From assembly GCA_963969595.1 (NCBI GenBank), contig OZ018416.1, forward strand, positions 4,046,065 through 4,110,064: 64,000 nucleotides of DNA. Direction: 5' to 3'. The stretch comes from Neckera pumila (taxonomy: Eukaryota > Streptophyta > Bryopsida > Hypnales > Neckeraceae). How positions within the stretch are numbered: position 1 is the first letter of the stretch; every line of letters starts with the position of its first letter. Of this stretch, positions 10,761 through 22,400 are shown piece by piece. The notes beneath the pieces were generated by a model, which had not been told where the DNA came from, did no database searches, and saw only the letters and a program-made list of their open reading frames with translations. A program made the position numbers and the translations under genes.

Positions 10761-12336
10761 TACAACACTTGTATATCAAAGGTGGACAACGGGATCTCCA
10801 GATGCATTTGAGTCTCCACGTTGGCAGTACATTCGACCATGCGAGGTACTCACACAAGTGACCACAGACTAGATGAGGACACAACAACTGCAATGACAGA
10901 AAGGAATGTTAGCAGTACTTTGTACATTGTTTAGGCAGGTATTGAACTGAAATGCGCCCAGCGGTTTAAAGCTAGTGCAATAAATATATAGCACTCACTT
11001 TAGTTTATGCGCCAAACGGTCAAGTATTTCGCTTCTTTGGGTTGTTTTTTGGAGATGAAGTGCTGCAGCATTGTAACGGCAACTCCTCCTGACTCTGCCT
11101 TAGGGTTAGTATTGCCATACAAGACTAACACCTATTATTCAAATATAGTTCTCAATACTTCTAGGGCAAAACTAGACACCACAAACATATTGGAAGCTCA
11201 TTTTCTTTAAAGCTTCAGTGAATTTTAGCCCTACAACTGCATTACTCTTCTCGTTTTGTCATTGTGTACCTGCTGTGTGTGAAGCCTTCTACCTGCATAC
11301 CTGCTCATGATGCGTGCAGTTTGTCTCGGATTATAATCCATGTGCTATGGGAATAACGATGCCAAACAACTCTGTGTACTCAGAAAAGTGTCCGCCACTG
11401 ATCCAATCTGCCATAAGTGAAATACCATACAGTTGCAAGACTTACAAGGATGATAGCATAGGCCGCACACTGCAATGGGCAACCCAAGATTCGAGTTCAG
11501 GATCCAAGTTTAGGAGCCACAAAAACTGTCAAGTCCATAAAACTCAGTGTGCTTCAAACAAGGAATCTCAAGTGCAATCTGCTAATGGAAATAAGAAAAT
11601 GAGTAGTACTTTACGATTGTAGACCCGTACAGAGCTAGCACGACCTTCATCTTCTTGTCCCTAACCTTGATGATCTGAACACACTACCCGCATGTTGTCA
11701 TCCATAACCTCGGTGATCTTCATGCTCTGCATCGCCACATTCATCAGAAAGATCTTGAATAAGAAGGACAATGTATCCTTTACGAGGTGAGCCGTAGAAC
11801 TTACAGAACCTGTTGCCCTGTGCCATTGCTTTTCGATTGTTGTTCTGGTCCGCTAATTCCATCACATAATGCATGTGTACAATTAAAAACAAATTAAATC
11901 GGAAATTGAAGTACCGCCACTGAATGCAAGCTAGGCAGAGATGGGTGAGTCTTGGTGCAATGGAGATTTATAAATGCCTATATGGAAAATTGCATGAAAT
12001 TTGTAAGGAATGAAGTGGGAAAGTTCCACGTCATGTACAATTCCGTCATCAAAGTTTCAAACCAAAAACGCTGAACTACGTGAACTCTCTGCTGAAAGTC
12101 GTCACTCATGTACATCTATAATTCAGCTCCGTAACACGACAGTGCTATGCAATTCCTATAGGTTAACCACTGCTAAATCATAGACTATGCCGAACATTCC
12201 ACCGACCCTGACCAAGTCAACCATGCGTAGTCACTCGGTCGAAGCCGTCGTTGAAGTTCCAGTTTGCTACCCCACTCAGAAACCTCCAAGCCAATGCCTA
12301 AATGGATCAAGAAATGACTGTCAAATTCTTCACGAA
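10761..12336. other. Intergenic, no supported gene
   Basis: The plus-strand frame 11314-11622 (102 codons) and minus-strand frame 11698-11892 have no recognised domain. The region beyond 12163 (TTAACC) may contain the outer end of the piggyBac element that follows, but no matching inverted repeat was found on the other side. Confidence 0.4.
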
Positions 12337-15300
12337 CTACACATTCAATTTAACATGCTTGGCATAGTAACACCCGGCACGACACATCCATTTATTCCCA
12401 CATGCTTCGCAGTACCATCTTTGTAGATGACCACAGACCACACAACTTCTTCTCAACTTCAAGTAGAAAGAAGTGTGGGTCCGTGGCGGTTGCCTAGGTG
12501 CAAGACCTTGTGGATGTACCCTCCTGTGCCATGCCAAAACAGCATCCTTGATTAGATGCTTCCCTACAGCAATTTTATATGCAAGATGGGGCATGATCCG
12601 TAAGCCGAGGTCCTCCATTTCTTTTGTCCAAGTGATGTGAGCGTTCACCAAGCTTTGATCCACAACAAAGTGAAATAACTTCATCCACCACTTGTGAGAA
12701 CGTAACTGGGCAGAATAGTTTCCGCACAGGTGGTCCGTGACGTCCGCACCTCTCATATACTCTATGTAAGCTTTGTGCATTGGTAATGAAGGGACAATCA
12801 ACTGACCACGAAGACCAGGTATGCGCTGTTACATTTTCACTCTAGGGACCCACAGTGCCACTGCCGTACTAAGGAGCGTCACTAATTTTCTTATCCTACC
12901 AAGAAACTACTCTTATCTGGCGATGAATGTGGGTCCTAATCAACATGGAGCCTCTAACCTCGTTATCTTGTGCACGGTAAAGACCAGCAGGGAGATTCTT
13001 ACTAGTGCGCCTTATTGTGCCGGTGGCCCAAATTCCATCCACCATGAGCTTGTGAAAAAGATTCACACTTGCAAATAAATTGTCAATCACCAAGTGGTGA
13101 CCCCTACCCTTCAAGCTTGAAACCATTCTCTCGACAACATGATACCCTAGTCCATGTGGACCAGTACCAGTGTCCTCACCGAAGTAGACTTCTATGTTCC
13201 ACACAAACCTACTTTTAGAATTCGCTAGTAACCAGACTTTAATCCCAAATCTGACGGGCTTATTAGGCATGAATTGCCTAATGAAGCAATATCGACCTTT
13301 GTAAGGTATGATGCACTCATCAATAGTAATCTCCCTATCTAAATTGTAGATATTCTTAGACACCATACTGAAGTGCTCTATGAGCCACCGGGTTTTTGCT
13401 ATACAGTCAAAACAAGGATGATCTACATCGTGCACTACCTCACTATTGTCCACAAGATGCAAGCAACTAAGAATTTGCTGGAACCAAGGCAAAGTCCTTA
13501 CCTCAACTATAACCTCGCAGTATAGAAGGTTTTTACTCTTCATCCACTACTGCCAAATACCAGGTAGTTTCTTGCACCCCATTAGGATGCAAATACCTAT
13601 CCAACCGCGAGTCTCTGAGCGATCTATGTCAACCAAGTAGCTCCTCCCTTAGTTCGTAGCAATTCATTAGGGGTCTATGGCAAGACAGCTCGGGCATACC
13701 TACTGGATTCTAAAACTATACAATCTACAATATCATCAGTCCAATACAGGTTGAACACCCGTTCTAGCTGCGAGACACCTACTTTTTGCAAACACTTTAA
13801 TCCGGGAGGAGGGTCGGTGAAGTTGTCTTGAATCCCTATGAATTCAACACTATCAAAATTCCAGGACAACTTTCTACAGTAAGTGGCCAGTTCGTCTACT
13901 TGCATGTCCCACGGAGTAAATGCCTCGGGCTGCATGCACCAGTGCGTCAGACCATCATCATTCTGCAATGTTTCGTCTACTATATCTACGTCCATATTTG
14001 AGTCATTGCTTTCGACAACATCTTTGTAAGCTGGAATCTAGTCCCGGTCACTGGAATTCACATCTTCATTTCGAAGTGGTAGATCCTCATCTACATCGTC
14101 GGTCCCACTCCCTACATCATCAGAAAGCAGGTAATCTAGTAGGCTGACCCTTACCTTAAGGAAAGTTGTGCAGGCCGTAGAATCTTGAGTGCCTTCAAGT
14201 CCATCGACGTAGGAAGGGACATCAAAATCCGCAATCGGTTGGCCACACGGCTTCGACGCAACTCTGGGATGTTGCATGTTGTCAACAACATGCTCTGTAC
14301 AGCCCCCGCCTGTGGTCCCTCCGACTACCTCGGTCGATATTCCATTGCCATTGCCGCTGAGCCCTCCTGATCCTCTTTCTTCCAGTACCACTCCAAAAGC
14401 TTCGAGGAGTTCAGTCTCCGATGTACCAGGGACAAGGGCAGCTTGGGTTCTTGGCAAGCCATGTTGGCTCTTTGCCCAACCGTAGCCGTGTCTACACTTG
14501 CTACCCATAGCGCCTAAGTTCGGTGATTTGGCAATGCATACTTGATTGTCGTCCAAGTGGTACTCATTGGAGAAGCCGCCTAATTTGCAGACCACCTTCT
14601 TGCGCCCCGTCCCGAGGTCCAGACCTTTGCCCACCACATGCCCTTGTGTCCAGGTTGGAGTGTAGCCCGTGTGGAAGGATGATTCTGACAAGAATCGATT
14701 GGAAACTAGTACAACCCAGCCTGCTCTAGCAGCACTCCAATCCCCGTAAATGCCGTGTAAGTGTACCAGCACTTCCCTAGTGACAACGGCAGGTGGTTTC
14801 TCCCGCTGAAACATTCCACCGAGATGTGTACTACTGAAGCCAGGCGCTTTCTTTATCGGCTCGGCAGACCTCCAAGCCTCCTCCCTGAAGATTGTCTCCC
14901 AAAGATTGACATTCATAGTCTCCATGCTGCCAACCATGTGCTACAATTCCGGCGCCATGGTGTCGTTGAAGAGGTCGTTGTCTTCTTCTTGGAAATGGGA
15001 GAGAACTTCTTGGATGTATTGATCGTTCTATACTTGCTGGTCGTATTCCACTAAGGCAGCCGCCTTGGCCCGTGTGACGACACCTCCGATGAGGTTTGGG
15101 ATGATCGGGGAAGGAATCCATTTCCATGGCTTCTTCTCTTTACAGGCGACCCCTTTCCCCTTTTGCTCTCGTGTCCACCTACCCTTCCTCTTCCTTGCTG
15201 CACAATTGAAAGCAATTTGAAAAATGTAGATTATTCTTCGTTTCACAAATTCAACACAGACTCGGAAATCTGTATTATAGGCAAACTTGGAAATCCAAAT

Positions 15301-16680
15301 TTCAAAAAACACATGCGAATTTGGTGCTACTCACGTCTTTTCTATGGTGTAGAGTCACGTGGAGGAGGTCCAATGTTGTTGGGCGAATTTGGACTGGGCA
15401 TTGGCGTTATCTCCAGAAATTCGGCAAGTGCAAGCGATGTTGTCATTGCCTTTGGCGTCTGGCCCTTTTGACACTTTTTCACAATGAGGTTCACTGGCAC
15501 TCCTTCCATATAGACATCCCGTACTTCTTGGACAGAGAGACCCTTCTTCGCAGTCGCCTTCCAGACCCTCTTTTTCTTCGGCTGTGGGTTGACATTGTCG
15601 GACCCAATTTTGATCAATGGACCTCTCCTACTAAGTGCAGCATCCGTCACCTGAAGCACTCAGTGAAGCAGTGAACAACACAAATGACGACTGCAGTGTA
15701 TTCATATTCTCTGAACATATAGCAGGGAGCCAGTGAAGTTGAAGTGAGCTTGAATGCGGAATAACATGTAAAGTTCATAACTAGGAATGAAGTCGGGGAC
15801 CATTACCTTCTTGGATCTGGGCTTCCGAGATGGCAAGGGGATTTCTACAGCAGGCACATTGTCTTGCTCTAGCACAACCATGAGTACTGGCTGATCGGGT
15901 AGGAATTCTGGTCCACCCTGGTCTTGCAATACCAAAAAGACAAACATGCAAGCGTCAACATGAACTTGGACAATTCACTTGTATAACGAAGGGCAGCCAC
16001 ATAGAAGAACATAAGAGCTCCATGGTGAATTTTAGTGCTAAACACCCGAAACCCTAATGCACACTACAGTGCCTAAAAGTTTGTTGTTTGAAGAAGGTTG
16101 ACACTAACCGATGTAGTGAGCACCTGAGCAGAGCAAATGAAGAGAACCCTAACCCCCCCTAAACCGTAAGCTTGCACATGACATCCCTCACATGGAATTC
16201 TGTCGTGCACTTAAATTGATCTCGCATGAATTTGAAGTAAGTTCCGGTAAGCCTCTCACTAGGTTGTATCGTCTAAAATCTAAACCCCAAATTGGTCAAA
16301 TGTTCTGCATCGCCAAAAGCATTGGACTCCATCGTTTAGAGCACCCTAAATTCTAAACCATTTCCGAAGCAGAGCAGTGTCGCATTACCTGTGGCAATGA
16401 ATGCATGTCGTTGCTTGAGTTGGCCACGCGTTGTCGCGATCGAGCAAGTTTCTTCATCTTGGAATGGATTGCTCCAATAATCTCCTCGTGGTGGAGAAAC
16501 CGCACAAAACACCCCGCCGCTGAACTCGTTGGGCACTTTGTAAATCAATGAATCTGAAGTTGGGCTCTCACTTGTTCCAATCACGGTCTAGAGTAACTCC
16601 AACTCCCACCCTGCACCTTTGATCACAGTGCTGCAAGCGGCACCTTGTTTATACTCTCGGGCGACAACGTTGAGCTCCAT
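12337..16680 (-). pseudogene. Decayed four-exon piggyBac-type transposase gene
   Basis: Reading down the minus strand, exon 1 is 16680-16389 (ATG at 16680), exon 2 is 15922-15807, exon 3 is 15650-15335 and exon 4 is 15197-12337. All junctions are GT-AG and the phases (1, 0, 1) agree. The N-terminus is long and unrecognised, with a basic stretch (RKRKGRW) and an acidic patch just before the DDE_Tnp_1_7 region. That region shows PPPGLKCLQ...RVFNLYW, IGICILMGCKKLP, REITIDECIIPYKGR (first catalytic Asp, codon at 13321-13319), HHLVIDNLFAS (second, 13084-13082) and YMRGADVTDHLCG (third, about 12744). A cysteine-rich C-terminus follows (CVVCGHLQRWYCEACGNKW). PiggyBac transposases excise and insert DNA at TTAA. 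Lesions: in-frame TAG at 16588, 15342, 15028, 14938, 14038, 13675, 13547 and 12896, TAA at 12829, and frameshifts near 13640 and 12887. It cannot make a full protein as it stands. Confidence 0.85.
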
Positions 16681-17857
16681 TGCAGCCTCTCCCGCTCAGC
16701 TTTTCAAAAAACCCAGCCCCCCTACAATGCAGTCACAATCTCTTGGTGGCCGCCTTGGGATTGCTTATAGATTCGTGTGCTTCAAACAAAAATATAAAAC
16801 TCCCTGATCATCTTCCCAAACCAGCTAAAGAAGGGAGTGGTGCAGAATCCGAGAAAACGTCTCCATCATCCGGGAAGTATTCCAACTGCCAGCAACCGGT
16901 TGATGCCGGTGCGCGCGTCGTGGGTCCAATACGTACCTTCCCCCCGTAAATACCCTAGAGTCTACTCAGACAAAACACCGTATTTTTTGAAATACGCCAA
17001 AATCTATGTTCTAATAAGTATGGAGGGCTGAGTTTGAGTCCTACAATTTTTTTCTAAAATTTAATAAATTCCATTTCTCAGTGCCTCCAATATTGTAGTT
17101 GAAGTCGATCACAGTTGAACCCATACACCTACCCAAAATCTTAAAAGATCCTAAATCGTAGGCCAAAAATGGCAGGAAACTGCAAAAGGGGTTAATGTGG
17201 GTGTCCGTAGACAACTAATATACACCATTTTGGAATCTTGCAAAATTAATATTTTTTGTCAATATCTATATTTCTAAAATTTCTAACTTGTCAACTTTCT
17301 AATTTCTAATTTTGTAGATTTTTTATAAAATAAAACCTTGTAATGTGTTCATTTAAGTTATTAAATTTGGTGAACTGTCAAAATTTAATCTTTAAGTACA
17401 TTGTTTTTTAATATTTGAATTGAAATGAAATAGTTTTTCCAATCAATTACTTTAGATATTCTACATTTTACAAACCAAAGCTACAAGTAAATAATAAAAT
17501 TGGAGATTGTTGGCAATTGCACCACATAAAATGTCTAATTAGACACTAATTTACCAAACTCACACTATGTATAAAATAATGAAAGTAATATACTTACTAC
17601 TTTGAAATATTGCTACCTTACACCAATATCCACAAAAATAATTTTTTGTAGCCCAGCTTGTGACAGTACTTTAATTTGAATATGAGACGAATTTCTATTA
17701 GATTTTCACAAATTTTTCAACCTCCCTAACAAGAATAAACCAATACAATTTTGTATAATGAGAAGGTTTTCTACATATATCATTAAATTAATTTTTGTTT
17801 TCCCCGCTTGTGGATTTTCTACACAAATTGAAACAAGTTTGAAATGCAAGCTTTACT

Positions 17858-17955
17858 ACAACATCAATAATTTTGTTATCCTGGCTTTGTTCCATTACTA
17901 TTGGTTACAACATCAATAATTTTGTTATACTGGCTTTATTCCATTACTTTTGGTG
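17858..17955 (+). repeat. 49-bp tandem duplication
   Basis: Two adjacent units starting ACAACATCAATAATTTTGTT (17858 and 17907) differ at only a few bases. Local slippage-type duplication in an AT-rich spacer. Confidence 0.85.
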
Positions 17956-18553
17956 TGTTTCACGCCATGGCTTGAAACATAAATTAGACTTTTCTGAAGA
18001 TAAATGTCACAAAATTTTGACTTGTGGAATATGGCCAATTCAACAAAATTGACGTTCTCTACATTCAACATTGCAAGAGAATTGAACAATCTTCTAAGGC
18101 AAAGAACCAAATGAAGGCAATTGCCAGCGTATTGAATAACATTGGCTATCCACTTCCATACCAGAGGGTCAATTTCAAGCAGCAAAGAAATACTGAAATT
18201 GAATTCCCATGTCATATCTTGAGAGGTCTACATTACTTTAAAGTTTAAACCACAAGATGAAATGGGACAATTTAAAAAAATATATATGAATACTTAATTT
18301 AAATGCCAAATCATAACTTCAGATAGTATTGGTATCCAAAGAACGTAAAAGTGCTTTCTATATTGTGGTACACGCACCGATACATGTAGAAAGGCTCTAA
18401 GTTGCGCAGAATCACTAGATGTGCTCACTAGAGTATTTGCTTAAGACTGTTGCCCATGCACTTAGCACCAGATTAAACAAATGTGACATCAAAATACGTG
18501 CAGTCATCACATACATGCAGAGAAATCAGTCACCACAAAGAATTCTGGGATTT

Positions 18554-18572
18554 TATATATATATATATATAA
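18554..18572. repeat. (TA)n microsatellite
   Basis: Uninterrupted TA dinucleotides in AT-rich spacer. Confidence 0.9.
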
Positions 18573-19431
18573 TTTACCTCAACTTCATCATACAGAAAGA
18601 ATTTAAAAAGAAGGTCAAGCATTGGTTTGAATGAATGAGTTCTGGGGTAAAAATAGTTCCTTTTCACTGTCCAGATTTTGAACGTCAAAGAGCTAAGGGG
18701 TTAAGAATACCTTGAGAAGAGCAAGAAATTACAGAAAGCATGTAATAAACTCCAAGAAGTTACATAGAACAGCATTACCGTGGATAAAACCACCGTATAT
18801 TTTATGTGTGGCAGTTTATTTAGACCCAGTTCAGACTCGGTAATGGTTAACACACCATCCGCATTGCCTAGAAATTCTAGGTTACGCCTAGAGTCACTGG
18901 CAGAATTGCCACAACTTACTCATACATCTCTAGCACCTAACCCGCACATGTTTTTCAGGGATTCCGTGTCTGTTCCTGCCCAGATGAGGGAAGAATAGAA
19001 GACATAGTCAGCAAAAGCCCACTCCACCAGTGGCACAAGCTTGGTCAACATTGTGTTGACACTTACTCAAGAGTAAATGGCAGCCACAAATCTTGGTTAG
19101 CAGCTTTGAGCACGTCAGGTGATGAAAACTATGGCCAATAAGCGATGTCTTTGCAATCCAGCAGTGGTTGCAATCCAGCATATCGTTTTCACGTATAGAG
19201 AATCAGTCTCCCTCCTTGCCGGTCTGCACAACAGCGCTCGGAAATTATAAGTTCAGTTAGCGGCACTCGTCTACAGCCCTAGGCGATAGTATTTCACTAC
19301 TTAATACGTCCAACAGTGGACTAATGCAAGCACTCAGACATTTGCGGGTAGACACAGATCTATTCAACTCCCATGAAAATTTACCATGAAAAGACTAAGG
19401 ACTGAAGGAATGAGAGACAATATTACCTTCT

Positions 19432-22400
19432 CTATCCTGTGTTTTGGATACCAGCAGCAATACCCTTCATAGTGAGAATCAGAGTATCCTCGAGTCCTGG
19501 AGGAAATTCAGTTGTCGGATTTAACTCAACCAACTCCTCGGCACGCCTGGGCGATTTAGGCACTTCACCGGAATCCCCATTTTCAAGTGCACAGAATTGA
19601 GAGCTCGAATCGCGCATTTTTTTCAGCACTAAGGCTTGCTGAACATTGAGAGCAGTAAGATAGGGCTCTCGAAGCCGCAGACGCTGTTTCAGGGTGGGGT
19701 TGCCCTGTAGAATGTCCTCATGGCCTGCAACCTGAAGAATTTAAAGTTTGTATTTTGTGAGATCAGGCTCTTGATCGTCCAAAAACTAGTGAACTTGGGC
19801 ATCTTCCATCACTCTGGAAAATGAGTATTATATCCGTAAGAGTGCAAAGAAATTAGGGCGTGCGTAGCCATTTCGTCACATGAAATAGTTTTACAAGGTA
19901 GCAAACTACTACCCAAAATTCTTGAACACATGCATAAGAAGTCATACCCTCAAGAGATATTCTCGCGTCTCGTTATACTTGCGCCTCAGTTCGTCTCCAA
20001 GTGACTTCACCTCGTCCGATACAAGCAAGTTATCATATAGAGCAGCGATGCGAGGATCACCCTTTGCAAACACCATCTCCACTAAATCAATGGTTACACG
20101 GAAAAAAGGCCACTGATTATACATCCGGCGGAGGATGGCAATGTTTCTCGGGTCAGTCTGCAATACTTCTTTCAGAGCAGATCCAAGGCCTAGCCAAACA
20201 GGAAGATGGAAACGCGTCTGCGTCCAAGCAAAAATCCAAGGAATAGCTCGAAGTGACTCGATGCCTCCAGATGGTTTGCGTTTGGATGGACGACTTCCGA
20301 TGTTCATGCGCCCATACTCCAGCTCTGGTGTAGCCTGTTCAACAAAAAAAGTATCAGTAACACAGCTAAAAAGAGACAGCTAAATTTCCTGGCAGACACA
20401 TGCACAGTAAAAACTATGAGCTATAGTAAATTAAAATTAGTCAGAAAACGGTGAAAGAAACTCTTAAGGAGTGTTTCAAGGGAGAAAACAAAAGTTGCAG
20501 CTAAGAAGGGTCATAAAACTAAAGACAAAATATCTTTAGGTACTTACCGCACGGAAATATTCCACAAACTTCGGGTTCTTGAAAACAATGGCGCGGTACT
20601 CTTCAGTGGATATCACGGCCATCTTGTCCATGATCTCTCTCCATTCGGGTTTTGGGGCGATCGGAGGGTGCATTCCATGCTCCAGGGTAGCAGCTGTAAA
20701 ACGTTGCAATGTCCTGAAGCAAAGATGCTCTTCTCCAAAGGAGTGCTCAATAACCTCTCCTTGGACTGTCACTCTCAATGAACCATTAATTGTGTCTGGA
20801 GGCTGAGACAAGATAGCAAGATGTGTTGGACCTCCACCTCTACCCACGGTGCCTCCCCGACCATGAAACATAGTCAGACGGACTCCGTACTGCTTGGCAA
20901 CTTTCACCAAGTCCTCCTGTGCCTTGAACATTTGCCAGGCTGCTGACAGGCGCCCTGCGTCTTTTCCCGAGTCCGAGTACCCTATCATAACCTGAGAACG
21001 GTAATCAGAGAAATGAAATGAGTATTTGAAATGGATGTGCTTATTATTAGTGATCTATTCTACTCACACGGTTAAATCTATAAAGGGACTCTGCAAAAGA
21101 TTGAGTTCTTCCAACAGGAAATCTAAGAGTCTGTAGGTAATATTCAAGGGCTAGAACATACCTCTTGCTTCCCATTTATGCGATTCAGATACCAGTCAAT
21201 CGAAAAAAGGCGTGAAAGGGCCGCCGGGGCAGCTTCTAAATCAGCCAGCTTCTCAAACAACGGCACCACACGCAGCGGCTTCGGAACACGACATTCGCGT
21301 TGCAAAAGCTCCACTACTAGGACATCTGATGGCGCTGTTGCCATAGAAATGACATAAGCTCCAAAGCAATCTGCTGGAAGCTCAGCAATCACTTTCAAGG
21401 TGTCCAAAACATCCTTAATTTCCTCAGTCATTGGTAGATCGTCTCCAAAAAGAGGACGCTTCCCGCGGAGTTCAACGAGGAGCCATTCCTGTAAGAATAT
21501 TTGGGAAGCATACGTCATAAAACACTAAATATGCAATGATCGTGGAAAAAATGTCTAATACATGTTCCGCCCCTCCACCGTACCGTCGTGGCATTTGCTC
21601 CTAGTCTACAAAACACATCCTTGCGAAAGAATATACCTGACGTTGCTCTTCCGACCAATTGCGATAGGAACCAATGCCAAGGAAAGTGGTGATAGCATCC
21701 ATAACATCGGTGTGACGATCAGACTCTTGCCGAATGTCCAGCTTCACCAAGCTCAACCCGAAGCATGACACTTGACGCATGAAGTCCAAAAGACTACCAT
21801 CTGCAATGGGCTTGTCTCCAGTCTCACAAAGCGATCTGTGGCACAACTCTAGCGGCTCCAATATCTGCGATAAAAGCGTCAGAAAATCCTATTAGTATAC
21901 AGTGACCACAAATGGATCCGAATAGCAACACAATTAGACTTGCACTCTGAAGCCTCAATACACTTTTTGAAAAGCAGCCTCTTGCGAGCCACTTCTAGCC
22001 AATCATGAATTGGTGATTTCGTCACTAAGTGAAATGCGAACTTGTCCCGGCCGGTTGGGTGCATATGCATGACACTACTCACAAATAACCACCTGCTACC
22101 CAATTTGAGTACATCTAGCATCTGCAATAACCAAATTCTGAGTGCAGATTTGACCTAATAAGAAACAGGCTATAGACAAAGTGAATACCTGTGAAGCATC
22201 AGTGAAGGTATCTTCAACGGGAATATCGCTCTTGCCAGTGGCCAGCATCTGCCGCATACGTTCACGAGTATTGTATAGTCTGTCACGCATGTCACCCAAC
22301 AACACTCTAAAAGGCTCATTGGGTGGAATCTGCTTCCAGAATTCTGAGTCAGATCGAACACAAAACCTCCGTCAGTACGGAATATGAGTGATAATATGTA

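Larger units (their letters stand above)
16681..19431. other. Intergenic between the two minus-strand genes
   Basis: The first part is the presumed promoter side of the transposase gene; the rest is very AT-rich. A 49-bp tandem duplication (17858-17955) and a (TA)n tract (about 18554-18572) are present. Small frames at 17925-18248 and 18780-18998 have no recognisable domain. The last few hundred bases presumably include the PEPC 3' UTR. Confidence 0.5.

Noticed and set aside
13632..13640. A further in-frame TAG in the transposase (after ATWLT)
   Set aside because: It lies in the frame abandoned at the frameshift near 13640; the conserved IGICILMG frame avoids it, so it was not counted. Two TAGs between 12836 and 12864 were dropped for the same reason.
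14185..14729. Plus-strand frames of 60-70 codons over the transposase region
   Set aside because: They are reverse-strand shadows of the minus-strand exon 4, whose frame shows conserved motifs and splice-phase consistency.
12163..17195. TTAACC at 12163 and GGGGTTAA near 17190 as the ends of the piggyBac element
   Set aside because: The sequences inside them are not inverted copies of each other beyond TTAACC, so the element's limits remain unknown.
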